Assembly (NCBI RefSeq): GCF_020511115.1
Contig: NZ_JAJAVH010000015.1
Location: 1-64,000 of the forward strand
Length of the DNA: 64,000 bases
Reading direction: 5' to 3'
From: Luteimonas panaciterrae
GTDB lineage: Bacteria; Pseudomonadota; Gammaproteobacteria; Xanthomonadales; Xanthomonadaceae
The first letter of the stretch is position 1, and every line of letters begins with the position of its first letter. Position numbers and translations under genes: made by a program. Positions 18,914 to 29,545 of this stretch are shown piece after piece. The notes below the pieces were generated by a model, which was not told the DNA's origin, made no database searches, and was given only the letters and a program-made list of their open reading frames with translations.

Positions 18914-20191
18914 ATGTCAGCCCAGCCCTTGCCCTGCCACCAGGAACCGCTACCGGCCTTCGGCCCGCAGTCGCGCCGCGCCACGCGTCAGGTGCATATC
19001 GGCGGCGTCGCCGTCGGCGGCGATGCGCCGGTGGTGGTGCAGTCGATGACGAACACCGACACCGCCGACGTCGCGGGCACGGTCAAGCAGGTGGCCGAGC
19101 TTTGGCGCGCGGGCTCCGAACTGGTGCGGGTGACGGTGAACAATCCCGAATCCGCCGCGGCGGTGCCGAAAATCGTCGAGAAGCTGGCGATGATGGGGAT
19201 AGAAGTCCCCATCATCGGCGACTTCCACTACAACGGCCACCAGTTGCTGACCAACGAGCCGGCCTGCGCCGAGGCGCTGGCCAAGTACCGCATCAATCCA
19301 GGCAACGTCGGCTTCGGCAAGAAGAAGGACGTGCAGTTCGCGCAGTTGATCGAATTCGCGATGCGCTACGACAAGCCGGTGCGCATCGGCGCCAACTGGG
19401 GTTCGCTGGACCAGGCATTGGCGGCGCAGTTGATGGACGAGAATCATCTGCGCGCCGACCCGTGGGACGCCGGCCGCGTGCTGCGCGAGGCGCTGATCAG
19501 GTCCGCGCTGGATTCGGCGGCGCGCGCGGTCGAACTTGGCTTGCCGGCGGAGCGCATCGTGCTCAGCTGCAAGGTCAGTGGCGTGCAGGAATTGATCGCG
19601 GTGTATCGCGATCTCGCCTCGCGCTCCGATTTCGCCCTGCACCTGGGCCTGACCGAGGCCGGCATCGGCAGCAAGGGCATGGTCGCTTCCAGCGCCGCGC
19701 TGTCGGTGCTGTTGCAGGAAGGCATCGGCGACACCATCCGCATCTCGCTCACGCCGGAGCCGGGTGCGCCGCGCACGCAGGAAGTCGTGGTGGCGCAGGA
19801 GTTGCTGCAGACGATGGGTCTGCGCGCGTTCACGCCGATGGTGACGGCATGTCCGGGCTGCGGGCGCACCACATCGGAGTTCTTCCAAGAGCTGGCCAAG
19901 GTCGTGCAGCAGCATGTGCGCGACAAGATGCCGGAGTGGAAGGTGAGCCATCCGGGCGCAGAGAACCTGACGCTGGCGGTGATGGGCTGCGTGGTGAACG
20001 GTCCTGGCGAGTCGCGGCATGCCAACATCGGCATTTCGCTGCCGGGCACCGGTGAAGCGCCGGCGGCGCCGGTGTTCATCGACGGCGAGAAGTCCGTGAC
20101 CTTGCGCGGCGAGAACATCGCGCACGAGTTCGTGGGCATCATCGACGACTACGTCGAGCGCAAATATCGCCGTGCCGAAGCGGCCGGTTGA
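18914..20191 (+). CDS. ispG: 4-hydroxy-3-methylbut-2-enyl-diphosphate synthase
   Basis: A 425-residue GcpE/IspG, the penultimate enzyme of the MEP isoprenoid pathway. The N-terminal TIM barrel starts at [14 protein letters not shown]. The C-terminal domain has iron-sulfur ligands in TACPGCGRT and in [11 protein letters not shown]. Length fits the longer xanthomonad form with an extra segment between barrel and cluster domain. The ATG at 18914 is the more likely start; an earlier one at 18887 adds nine residues across the tandem repeat. Its last 20 bases overlap the PAP2 gene. Confidence 0.95.
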   Translation: MSAQPLPCHQEPLPAFGPQSRRATRQVHIGGVAVGGDAPVVVQSMTNTDTADVAGTVKQVAELWRAGSELVRVTVNNPESAAAVPKIVEKLAMMGIEVPIIGDFHYNGHQLLTNEPACAEALAKYRINPGNVGFGKKKDVQFAQLIEFAMRYDKPVRIGANWGSLDQALAAQLMDENHLRADPWDAGRVLREALIRSALDSAARAVELGLPAERIVLSCKVSGVQELIAVYRDLASRSDFALHLGLTEAGIGSKGMVASSAALSVLLQEGIGDTIRISLTPEPGAPRTQEVVVAQELLQTMGLRAFTPMVTACPGCGRTTSEFFQELAKVVQQHVRDKMPEWKVSHPGAENLTLAVMGCVVNGPGESRHANIGISLPGTGEAPAAPVFIDGEKSVTLRGENIAHEFVGIIDDYVERKYRRAEAAG

Positions 20192-20894
20192 TCCAAACTC
20201 GGCCCTGCGGGAAGAGGCGCGGGTCGGGGCCAGCTTCCTGCGTCGCCATGGCTGGCGACTGTTGCTCCTGTTCGCGGGCGTGCTGTTGCCGCTGTGGCTG
20301 TTCGTCGAGCTGGCCGACGAAGTGCATGCATCCCAGGCGCTCATGTTCGACGAGCCGATCCTGCTGTTCGCGCACGAGATCGCGCGATCGGGATTCGATC
20401 ACGTGTTCCTGCTGTTCTCCGCGTTGGGCTATCAGTACGGCGTCGTGCCCATCGACATCATTCTCGTATTGGTGTTGGCGGTGCGCCGAAGGTTTCCCGA
20501 AAGCGTCTTCGCGGCCGCGGCGCTCGGTGGTTCGGCGCTGCTGAATATCGCGACCAAGCAGTTCTTCGCGCGCGAACGTCCCAGTCTGTGGGAGTCGATC
20601 GCGCCGGAAAGCAATTACAGCTTTCCCAGCGGCCATGCGATGGGGTCGATGACCCTGGCGCTGGTACTGATCCTGCTCGCCTGGCCGACGCGCTGGCGCC
20701 GGTGGGTCGTGGCGGCGATGGCGGTGTTCGTGCCGATGGTCGGACTGTCGCGGATCTATCTGGGCGTGCATTACCCGTCGGACATCCTGGCCGGCTGGTC
20801 CGCGGCGGCGGTGTGGACGGTCGGTGTGTATTCGCTGGTGTTCAGGGGCTTGCCGCCCTGGAAGGCACTGGCGAACAAGTCGCGAACCCACTAG
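20172..20894 (+). CDS. PAP2-family membrane phosphatase
   Basis: A 240-residue integral membrane protein with about five to six hydrophobic helices. All three acid-phosphatase motifs are present: [17 protein letters not shown] and [16 protein letters not shown]. Such proteins dephosphorylate undecaprenyl pyrophosphate, phosphatidylglycerol phosphate or similar lipids on the outer face of the inner membrane. It starts with GTG inside the 3' end of ispG, so it is coupled to the isoprenoid gene; recycling of the C55 carrier lipid made from IspG-derived precursors would be a coherent role, but that is inference. Confidence 0.88.
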   Translation: MPKRPVDPNSALREEARVGASFLRRHGWRLLLLFAGVLLPLWLFVELADEVHASQALMFDEPILLFAHEIARSGFDHVFLLFSALGYQYGVVPIDIILVLVLAVRRRFPESVFAAAALGGSALLNIATKQFFARERPSLWESIAPESNYSFPSGHAMGSMTLALVLILLAWPTRWRRWVVAAMAVFVPMVGLSRIYLGVHYPSDILAGWSAAAVWTVGVYSLVFRGLPPWKALANKSRTH

Positions 20895-20917
20895 CCGGTT
20901 GAACGCCCGCGGGACGG

Positions 20918-21532
20918 TTACTTGTAAGCCTGCTCGCGCGCTTCTTGCAGTTGTTGCCGCAGATATTGATCACGCGTCATTCCGCCTGGAATTTCGTGCA
21001 TGGTCATCACTTTCCCGACGATCTCACGTTCCTGCGACTTGTACTCCTGGAATTTCGTGTCGTTCTGCAGCTGCGAGGCCCATTCGGCCCCGCGCCGCTC
21101 TGCATTCTGGCGATAGTTCTGCACCAGCGCGGCGATCTGTTCGGCACGGGCGACATTGTCGGGCTCGTTGGCCTCGATCAGGCTCGCACGCAGCAGCATC
21201 GCCTCGCCGGCGGAAAGCTGCCTCGATTTCTCGTAGGCGTCGATCCAGGCCGTATAGACGCGGGTGAATTCCGAACGCTTCGCCGGTGTCATGCGCGGGG
21301 CATCGCGCAGGAATTGCTTGATGTTCGCCTCGAAAGCCTTGCGGACGCGCATGTCCTGCGCCTGCGGTGTGGCCTCCAGGGCGGCCAGCTGCGTATTGGT
21401 CGGAGCGGGGGCGGCCTGGGCGCTTGCCGCCGCGGCCGCGGGCTCTTTCGGGAGCTTCGATTGCGCGACAGCCCAGATCAAGCCGCCAGCGGCGAGGAGT
21501 ATCAGCAAGTATCCCAGGAGTCCGCGCTTCAT
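20918..21532 (-). CDS. Small membrane-anchored protein, unknown function
   Basis: A 204-residue protein with one N-terminal membrane segment (about residues 4-24, LLGYLLILLAAGGLIWAVA), an Ala/Pro-rich linker and a charged helical periplasmic domain (about 50-204) rich in Glu, Gln and Arg. The layout (anchor, Ala/Pro linker, all-helical body) resembles lipase-specific foldases, but it is shorter and no sequence match is claimed. The ATG at 21532 follows GAGGA. It lies 49 bases after the pectinacetylesterase-like gene on the same strand, so a helper or chaperone role for that secreted enzyme is a hypothesis only. Confidence 0.6.
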   Translation of the reverse strand: MKRGLLGYLLILLAAGGLIWAVAQSKLPKEPAAAAASAQAAPAPTNTQLAALEATPQAQDMRVRKAFEANIKQFLRDAPRMTPAKRSEFTRVYTAWIDAYEKSRQLSAGEAMLLRASLIEANEPDNVARAEQIAALVQNYRQNAERRGAEWASQLQNDTKFQEYKSQEREIVGKVMTMHEIPGGMTRDQYLRQQLQEAREQAYK

Positions 21533-21581
21533 ATGTCCTCGTGCGAAAGCGGGGGATGCCCGCTTCCGCACGAGCGTCCCG

Positions 21582-23006
21582 TCAGAGCAATTGATCGATG
21601 AGCCAGTAAAGCAGATTGAATGGCTTATTGCGATCGGCGGTGTCGTCGGCTTCGGAGGCGTCCAGCACCTTGCCCTGGCCGTCCAGCACGCTGTCGATGA
21701 AGTTCTTCAGCTGCAGATTCTGCGCCTGGATGTCACCGTTCTTGAAGTCGATGATGGTCGTGCAGTGGCTCTCGTTCACGGCGCGGTACTGCGGGAAATA
21801 GCCGCCGAAGTTGTCGAGCCCGTTCAGTGTGAAGCGCAGGTTCCCGGTGTCGACGAACCATTTGCCGTGGATCAGCTGTTCCTTGGTGGCCTGGTCCGGG
21901 GCGTTCTCGATTTCCGGATAGAACCGCTCGTAGGAATAGCTGGAGAAGTTCAGATCCTGCCAGAAATGGGTATGGCCGAGCCGGTCCTGCGCGAACTTGG
22001 ACGACAGCGCCGGATAGATCGTGCCGAGGTCGTTCTGGTCGAGCAGCGGCAGTAGGCTGGCCAGGTACGGCACCGGGCCGTTCGGCGCATCGAGGCCCCA
22101 GGCACTGCGGATCTTCAGGTTGAGCGGCTGCGAGGGATATTGCTGCGGATCGCCGTTGACGGGCGCGGAGTACACCGGGCCGGAGTCGTCGATCAGGAAG
22201 CCCTTGTCCGGCGCGATGTCGTTGCGCAGGCCGACATAGTTGGTCAGGCTGCCGACGCCGCCGGCGCTGCAGCCGGTGGAGAGCATCTGCGTCGGACGCG
22301 GCAGGTTGTCCTTCAGCCACGCGGTCACCGCGCGCACGTTGCGCAGGCCGTTGTGGTGCCAGATCAGCGGTGCGTTCTGGCCGGTGGGATCGTCGTACAC
22401 GGCCACCTTGTCGCCGCTGTAGATGTCGCCGGTGCAGTAGGGCACGTAAATCATGTTCCACTGCTGCGTCTTCACCGAATCGAACGGACTGATGCGCGTC
22501 ACGAACGGGCTGACCAGGCTGGAACCCGGATTGAGCAGGCTCATGTAATCGTCGGGAATGCCGTTCGGATTTCGCGCCCCGCGGATGCCGGTCGCACCCG
22601 TGCAGCTGCCGTAATCCCAGCAGGCGCCGCCGCCTTCCATGTAGACGATCGTGTTGCGCGTGTTGGCGACACGGTTGACGAAGAACTTGTACGGCGAACC
22701 GTTGCCGCACACAGCGCCGGTGCCGGGCGCGAGTTGGATCGTTTGCCAGGTGCCGTAGGCGCCGGGATCGAAACCGTCGGCGAATCCCGACGTTGGATTG
22801 CTCAGCAGCGGATAGGTGCCTTGCCGCTGCTCCGGCTTGACCTTGTTGTCGGCCGGTGGTGGCGAGACCAGGTTCACCAAGGTCTGCCAGAAACTGTAAT
22901 CGCCTGCTTCAGCATGCGCCGATTGCGCGGCGAACGCCGTGACTGCGGCGGTCGCCAGGACCAGGGGCAAATGTTTGGGCGCGCGCTGTTGCATACCAGT
23001 AGCCAT
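21582..23006 (-). CDS. Secreted pectinacetylesterase-like serine hydrolase
   Basis: A 474-residue exported enzyme. The signal peptide (about residues 1-31, ending AHAEA) precedes a pectinacetylesterase/Notum-type alpha/beta hydrolase. Diagnostic parts are the oxyanion segment YMEGGGACWDYGSC, the nucleophile motif STGCSAGG, the Asp region IDDSGPVY and a late His in NESHCTT. It would remove an ester group from a polymer outside the cell. The plant-wall substrate of the family may not apply in this organism. Start at 23006 is set by GGAGGTG seven bases upstream. A dyad-rich control region lies upstream. Confidence 0.75.
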   Translation of the reverse strand: MATGMQQRAPKHLPLVLATAAVTAFAAQSAHAEAGDYSFWQTLVNLVSPPPADNKVKPEQRQGTYPLLSNPTSGFADGFDPGAYGTWQTIQLAPGTGAVCGNGSPYKFFVNRVANTRNTIVYMEGGGACWDYGSCTGATGIRGARNPNGIPDDYMSLLNPGSSLVSPFVTRISPFDSVKTQQWNMIYVPYCTGDIYSGDKVAVYDDPTGQNAPLIWHHNGLRNVRAVTAWLKDNLPRPTQMLSTGCSAGGVGSLTNYVGLRNDIAPDKGFLIDDSGPVYSAPVNGDPQQYPSQPLNLKIRSAWGLDAPNGPVPYLASLLPLLDQNDLGTIYPALSSKFAQDRLGHTHFWQDLNFSSYSYERFYPEIENAPDQATKEQLIHGKWFVDTGNLRFTLNGLDNFGGYFPQYRAVNESHCTTIIDFKNGDIQAQNLQLKNFIDSVLDGQGKVLDASEADDTADRNKPFNLLYWLIDQLL

Positions 23007-23049
23007 GATCCACACCTCCGGAAATGGATTGAATGACAATTGCAATGAC

Positions 23050-23082
23050 ACGGATGGTGTTGCAATCCATTGCTGCATCCGT
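23050..23082. promoter_or_regulatory. Nested inverted repeat upstream of the pectinacetylesterase-like gene
   Basis: Outer arms ACGGATG (23050-23056) and CATCCGT (23076-23082) enclose inner arms GCAAT/ATTGC (23062-23066 and 23069-23073). It is 44 bases upstream of the start codon on the minus strand. The nested symmetry looks like an operator for a dimeric regulator. Confidence 0.5.
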
Positions 23083-23236
23083 CTTCGTACGGCATGTCGC
23101 TTCGTACGGCGGCGTATGGAGTAGCACCGCGTTTGTGAAGGGGTCAATCACAAATCGCCCGGAATGAGCGACGTGGCCGGAAATGCCACGCTCCTTTGCC
23201 GGTTTGCCCCCGGTACAGCGTGCGCCACAGCCATGC

Positions 23237-23262
23237 TGCAGCGCAGGAATTCGTGCGCTGCA
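23237..23262. other. 9-bp stem-loop in the EamA / esterase intergenic gap
   Basis: Perfect arms TGCAGCGCA and TGCGCTGCA around an 8-base loop, just downstream of the transporter stop (minus strand). No U-run follows, so a terminator role is uncertain. Confidence 0.5.
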
Positions 23263-23279
23263 ACATGATTTTGCGGCGA

Positions 23280-24191
23280 CTACTCGCCCGGTTTGGCTGC
23301 TTCCACGGGCGCGGCGGTGGCCGCGCGCTGCGCCAGCACCGCCTCGCGGTGGGCGATGTAGGCGTTGGCGGCGAAGATGATCGCGGCGCCGATGAGGGTC
23401 GCGCGACCGAGTGCTTCGTCGAAGAACAGCCAGCCGGCGAAAGCGACGATGGGCAGCTGCATGAAGCTGATCGGCGTCAGCGCCGACACGTCGCCGAGCT
23501 TCAGTGCGCGCGTCCACAGCAACTGGCCGCCGGTACCGAACACGCCGGTGCCGATCAGCCACAGCCAGGCGATGCCGCTCGGCCATTCCCAGACGAACAG
23601 TGCCGGCACGAACGACAGCGGCACCCAGAACAGATAGGTGTAGAACACGATCGTATCGGCAGGATCGATAGCCGAGAGCTGCTTGATCTGGATCGCCACC
23701 ACCGCGCTCAGCACGGCCGCGAGCACCGCCACCAGGCTGCCGGCGGTGAACGCGTGCGACCACGGCTGCACGACCACCAGCACGCCGATGAATCCCACGA
23801 ACACCGCCGCCCAGCGCCGCATGCGCACGGTCTCGCCGAGCCACAGCACGGCGGCGATGGTGACGAACAGCGGCGTCGAATAGGACAGCGAAATCGCCTG
23901 TGACAGCGGCAGATGGCCGATGGCCCAGAAACCCGCCAGCATCGATCCGATGCCGATCGTGCTGCGCAGCAGATAGCGTGGCAGTTGCCGCGTGCGCGGA
24001 AAGCCGCGTGTGCCGCGCAGCAACAACGGCAGCAGCACGAGCAGGCCGAAGGCGTTGCGGAAGAAGGCGATCTCCAGCGTCGGCAGCGACTGCGAGGCGA
24101 AACGGATGGTGATCGCCATCAGGCCGAACGAGAACGTGCTCGCCAGCATCAGCAATGCCGCGCGGATGGGAGGGGGCAGGGGAGGGGACAT
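23280..24191 (-). CDS. EamA/DMT-family transporter
   Basis: A 303-residue inner-membrane protein with about ten hydrophobic helices in two repeated halves, as in the drug/metabolite transporter superfamily. Segments such as EIAFFRNAFGLLVLLPLLL, SLSYSTPLFVTIAAVLWLGE and SFMQLPIVAFAGWLFFDEAL are characteristic (each half ends in a conserved Glu near a Pro/Gly). The transported compound is unknown. It is the last gene before the esterase locus, with a hairpin after its stop. Confidence 0.85.
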   Translation of the reverse strand: MSPPLPPPIRAALLMLASTFSFGLMAITIRFASQSLPTLEIAFFRNAFGLLVLLPLLLRGTRGFPRTRQLPRYLLRSTIGIGSMLAGFWAIGHLPLSQAISLSYSTPLFVTIAAVLWLGETVRMRRWAAVFVGFIGVLVVVQPWSHAFTAGSLVAVLAAVLSAVVAIQIKQLSAIDPADTIVFYTYLFWVPLSFVPALFVWEWPSGIAWLWLIGTGVFGTGGQLLWTRALKLGDVSALTPISFMQLPIVAFAGWLFFDEALGRATLIGAAIIFAANAYIAHREAVLAQRAATAAPVEAAKPGE

Positions 24192-24295
24192 CTAAGGATC
24201 GTGTGGTTTCGGTTCGCGATGCCTGCGGCGCAGGATCGAAGTTGTTCTTGTCTGTCTGTTCTTCGCGATCCGTGTCGTGTCTCAATCCCAAGCTC

Positions 24296-25336
24296 TCAGT
24301 CCCAGATGCCTTGCACGATGCGCGGCTCCGGTTCCAGGGACACACCGAAGCGTTCCCGCACCGAGGCTGCGATGCGGCGGGCGAGGTCGAGCAACTGCGC
24401 GCCGGTGGCATGGCCGTGGTTGACCAGCACCAGCGCATGCTTCTCGGACACGCCGGCATCGCCTTCGCGCGCGCCCTTCCAGCCGCAGCGATCGATCAGC
24501 CACGCCGCCGACAGCTTGCGCGTGTCCGCGCCGCTGCCGGGGAACATCGGCAGCGAAGGATGCTCCGCTTGTAAAGCTTCCGCGAGCGCGACCGGCACGA
24601 TCGGATTCTTGAAGAAGCTGCCGGCATTGCCGATCACGGCCGGGTCCGGCAGTTTGCGGCGGCGGATGCGGATCACGGCCTCGGCCACCTGCGATGCGTT
24701 CGGTGCCGCGATGTCCATTGCGGCGAGTTCGTCGCGCAGGCCCGCGTAGTCGAGCGCGGGCGCGGCCTCGCGCGTGAGGTTGAATTCGACCGCGGTGACG
24801 ATCCAGCGCGCCGGATCGCGCTTGAACGCGCTGTCGCGATAGGCGAAGGCGCAATCTTGTGGGCTCAGCCGTTGCAATGCGCCGCTCGCGCGTTCGAACG
24901 CCTCGACGCAATGGATGCGCGTCTCCACTTCCACGCCGTAGGCGCCGATGTTCTGGATCGGCGCCGCGCCGACGGTGCCGGGGATCAGTGCGAGGTTTTC
25001 CAGTCCGCACAGGCCGCGCGACAGCGTTTCCATGACGAAGCGATGCCATTCGACGCCGGCGTCGGCGCGCACGATGGTGTGATCGCCTTCGTCGGCGAGG
25101 ATGTCGATCTCCCGCGCATCGATCGACAGCACGGGAATGTCGGGATCACCGGCGAAGAGCAGGTTGCTGCCGCCGCCGAGCACAAGCGGCGCGGTGCCGG
25201 CCAATTCGTTGGCGAACAGTGACGGCAAGGCGGCGGTGTCTTGCACCTCGACCAGCAGCGGCGCGCGCACGGCGACGCCGAAGGTATTGCGCCGGGTGAG
25301 ATCGGCGTCCGCGAGCAATCGATAGCCAGCCGTCAT
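24296..25336 (-). CDS. murB: UDP-N-acetylenolpyruvoylglucosamine reductase
   Basis: A 346-residue MurB of the long E. coli type. FAD-binding segments [11 protein letters not shown] and [20 protein letters not shown] are clear, with the RDSAFK and [10 protein letters not shown] catalytic regions (the Ser and a later Glu). It reduces the enolpyruvyl group in cytoplasmic peptidoglycan precursor synthesis. The start overlaps the pyrD stop by 4 bases, so it is translated with pyrD. Confidence 0.95.
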   Translation of the reverse strand: MTAGYRLLADADLTRRNTFGVAVRAPLLVEVQDTAALPSLFANELAGTAPLVLGGGSNLLFAGDPDIPVLSIDAREIDILADEGDHTIVRADAGVEWHRFVMETLSRGLCGLENLALIPGTVGAAPIQNIGAYGVEVETRIHCVEAFERASGALQRLSPQDCAFAYRDSAFKRDPARWIVTAVEFNLTREAAPALDYAGLRDELAAMDIAAPNASQVAEAVIRIRRRKLPDPAVIGNAGSFFKNPIVPVALAEALQAEHPSLPMFPGSGADTRKLSAAWLIDRCGWKGAREGDAGVSEKHALVLVNHGHATGAQLLDLARRIAASVRERFGVSLEPEPRIVQGIWD

Positions 25337-26391
25337 TGCACGATCGGCAGATTGCCGCGGCTGGGCATTTCCTTGCGGCGCCGGATCGCGGCATTGCATT
25401 CGCCGATCAGTCCCGGTCCGCGATAGATCAGGCCGGTGTAGCACTGCACCAGTGTCGCGCCCGCGGCCATCTTCTGCACCGCGTCGGCGCCGGAGAGGAT
25501 GCCGCCGACGCCGATCAACGGAATCTCGTCCGGTAGGCGCGTGCGCAGCATGCGCAACACCGCCGTCGATTTCTCCAGCAGCGGGGCGCCGGACAGGCCG
25601 CCGGTCTCGCGCGCGAGCGGATGCGATTGCAAGCCCGGGCGCATGACGGTGGTGTTGGTGGCGATCACGCCGTCGACCTGCAGATCGGCGAGCACGCGCG
25701 CGGCGGCGGAGATATCATCTTCGGACAGATCGGGCGCGACTTTCACCAGCATGGGCACGCGCTTGCCGTGCTTGCTGCCGAGGCGTTCCTGCGCTTCGCG
25801 CAGCGCGCCGACCAGGCGGCGCAGGGCCTGTTCTTCCTGCAATTCGCGCAGGCCGGCGGTGTTGGGCGAGGAAATGTTGACGGTGACGTAGTCGGCGAGC
25901 GGATAGACCCGCTCCAGGCAGTACAGGTAATCGGAAACGGCCAGTTCGTTCGGCGTGTCCTTGTTCTTGCCGATGTTGATGCCGAGCAGCCCAAGCTTGC
26001 GCCGCGCGCGCGCGACGTTGGCGACCAGGGCTTCGACGCCTTCGTTGTTGAAGCCGAGCCGGTTGATGATCGCGCGCTGCTCGGGCAGGCGGAAAATGCG
26101 CGGCCCCGGATTGCCGGGCTGCGCTTTCGGCGTCACCGTGCCGACTTCGACGAAACCGAAGCCGAGGGCGAGCAGGGCATCGATGTGCGCGCCGTTCTTG
26201 TCGAGGCCCGCGGCGAGGCCGACCGGGTTGGGAAAGGTGAGGCCGAAGGCGCGCGTGGGGAACGGTGTCGGCTTGCGCGCCAGCAGCGGCGTCATGCCGG
26301 TGCGGTAGGCGGTTTCGAGCGAGGCCAGGCCGAGCCCATGCGCGCGCTCCGCGTCGAATCCGAACAGGAAGGGGCGGGCGAGTCTGTACAT
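25333..26391 (-). CDS. pyrD: Dihydroorotate dehydrogenase (quinone), class 2
   Basis: A 352-residue PyrD of the membrane-associated class 2. The N-terminal helix for membrane association is followed by the FMN barrel with [51 protein letters not shown] and LIGVGGI. It oxidises dihydroorotate to orotate and passes electrons to quinone. It forms a coupled pair with murB downstream and follows the methyltransferase gene by one base. Confidence 0.96.
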   Translation of the reverse strand: MYRLARPFLFGFDAERAHGLGLASLETAYRTGMTPLLARKPTPFPTRAFGLTFPNPVGLAAGLDKNGAHIDALLALGFGFVEVGTVTPKAQPGNPGPRIFRLPEQRAIINRLGFNNEGVEALVANVARARRKLGLLGINIGKNKDTPNELAVSDYLYCLERVYPLADYVTVNISSPNTAGLRELQEEQALRRLVGALREAQERLGSKHGKRVPMLVKVAPDLSEDDISAAARVLADLQVDGVIATNTTVMRPGLQSHPLARETGGLSGAPLLEKSTAVLRMLRTRLPDEIPLIGVGGILSGADAVQKMAAGATLVQCYTGLIYRGPGLIGECNAAIRRRKEMPSRGNLPIVQ

Positions 26392-26392
26392 G

Positions 26393-27166
26393 TCAGCTCA
26401 ACGTGCCCACGAACACGCGTGTCTGATAGTCGAAATCGACGCGGCCGCCGGTCGCGGTCTCGTCGAACAGCGTCTGCAATGCGGCGATCATCGCCTCGAA
26501 GCGCGGATGCCCCGCTTGCGGCGCGTACGAGGACGACAACAAGCGCCCGCGCAGGCCATCGAAATCGATGCGCTGGCGATTCGGAAACCGCGCCATGCCA
26601 TGGAAGCCGGCACCGAACCAGCGCTCCATCGTCTCGTCGTCCTGATAGCGCTCGGCGACCCCGACGTAGTCGGTACCGAACTCGCGCAGCAGGCGTTCGT
26701 AGCCTTCCAGGAATGGCGAGCCTTCAAGAAGCCGCGAATTCCAGTAGACGACGGCAAGTCCATCCGGGCGCAGGATGCGCGCCCATTCGGCGCGTACCTT
26801 GTCGGGATCGAACCAATGGAAGGCCTGCGCGGCCGAGACCAGATCGACGCTGCCATCGGCGAGCGTGGTGGCTTCGGCGGTCGCCGCCGCCCATTGCAGG
26901 TTCGGATAATCCTTCAGCCACTCGCGCGCCGCTTCACGCATCGCCGCGTTCGGTTCGACGCCGGTCACCGGGTGTCCCGCTTCGAGCCACATGCGCGTGG
27001 AAATGCCGGTACCCGCGCCGATGTCGGCGACATGCCATCCCGCATCCACTCCCTCGGCCTGGCGCAGCCAGTCCAGCAACGCCGGCGGATAGCTCGGCCG
27101 ATAGCGGACGTAGTCGTCGACGCGGCTGCTGAAACGTTCGGTGGGAGCGGGGGAGGCGTCAGTCAT
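26393..27166 (-). CDS. Class I SAM-dependent methyltransferase
   Basis: A 257-residue protein with the AdoMet motif [14 protein letters not shown], an acidic GVEPNAAM at the end of strand 2 and a post-I region. It resembles the methyltransferase type 11 / UbiE-like group. Substrate is not evident. It begins [20 protein letters not shown] and ends one base before pyrD, so it is part of the same transcript as pyrD-murB. Confidence 0.85.
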   Translation of the reverse strand: MTDASPAPTERFSSRVDDYVRYRPSYPPALLDWLRQAEGVDAGWHVADIGAGTGISTRMWLEAGHPVTGVEPNAAMREAAREWLKDYPNLQWAAATAEATTLADGSVDLVSAAQAFHWFDPDKVRAEWARILRPDGLAVVYWNSRLLEGSPFLEGYERLLREFGTDYVGVAERYQDDETMERWFGAGFHGMARFPNRQRIDFDGLRGRLLSSSYAPQAGHPRFEAMIAALQTLFDETATGGRVDFDYQTRVFVGTLS

Positions 27167-27303
27167 GGCCTGTCGGCTTCACGTCCTATGTGTTTTGTTT
27201 ACGAGCTTGCGTACGGGCGTGGCGGCTCATGTTCTCGAGCCGCCTTGCACCCTGATGCTTCCCTGCATGTGAATGGGACGATATGTCAGGCACGGTCGCC
27301 GCG

Positions 27304-28839
<1,536 letters not shown>

Positions 28840-28919
28840 GGAATAAGGCTCCTGAAAGCAATAAAGGCAAAGCAGTTGAAGGCCCGAGTGCGTGCCCAGG
28901 CCGCTGAGCATTGGAAAGT

Positions 28920-28937
28920 CCGCACAGGGATGTGCGG
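28920..28937 (-). terminator. Terminator-like hairpin after tRNA-Arg
   Basis: On the minus strand a 7-bp stem CCGCACA/TGTGCGG with a 4-base loop is followed by ACTTTCC. It lies about 25 bases past the tRNA 3' end. Confidence 0.5.
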
Positions 28938-28962
28938 GCTCTTGCGGAGGGACCCGCATAGC

Positions 28963-29039
<77 letters not shown>

Positions 29040-29177
29040 TTGGCCCGCAATTTTCGCATGAACGTCGTTGATCCGGGAACCAAAGCACGGAATCGGCGCA
29101 TGCATGACCGGGTTGTGACAGGTGGCAAGCCGTGGCGGTCGGGTACTATGATCCCTCGATCCAAGGAGGACGACCCG

Positions 29178-29483
29178 ATGACGGAATACAGACATCCCAT
29201 CCTCATCAAAGGCGGGTATCAGGTCATGGCCATCACGGAAGGCCGGGAATACGATCCGAGCGCGGTCGTGGCCTACGCTGTGGTGACCCTGTCCGGCGCC
29301 AAGATCCGGCACGAACTGTCGATCGACAGCGCCATGACCTGGATGGACCGGCTGGTCGATGAGGAAGCGCAACGACAGGAACAGGAGAAAGACCGTCCGG
29401 TGACGGAGCGCCCGAACAAGCGGCGGTCCTCGAAGCGGGCGGGCAAGGGCACGGGCCGCAAGCTGCTGCGGTTCCTGGGCTAG
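29178..29483 (+). CDS. Small basic protein ahead of virD4, unknown
   Basis: A 101-residue protein I do not recognise. The first 65 residues look folded (ILIKGGYQVMAITEGREYD, VAYAVVTLSGAKIRHEL); the last 35 are very basic and probably disordered (RPNKRRSSKRAGKGTGRK). The ATG at 29178 follows AAGGAGG at ideal spacing. It ends 62 bases before virD4 on the same strand, so it is likely co-expressed with the coupling protein. It could be an accessory or regulatory protein of the secretion system. Confidence 0.7.
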   Translation: MTEYRHPILIKGGYQVMAITEGREYDPSAVVAYAVVTLSGAKIRHELSIDSAMTWMDRLVDEEAQRQEQEKDRPVTERPNKRRSSKRAGKGTGRKLLRFLG

Positions 29484-29545
29484 TAGTTCGTGGGTTAGAA
29501 CAGACAACGAGCGGGCAGCACGGCACCAAGATCGGGGGCGATACG

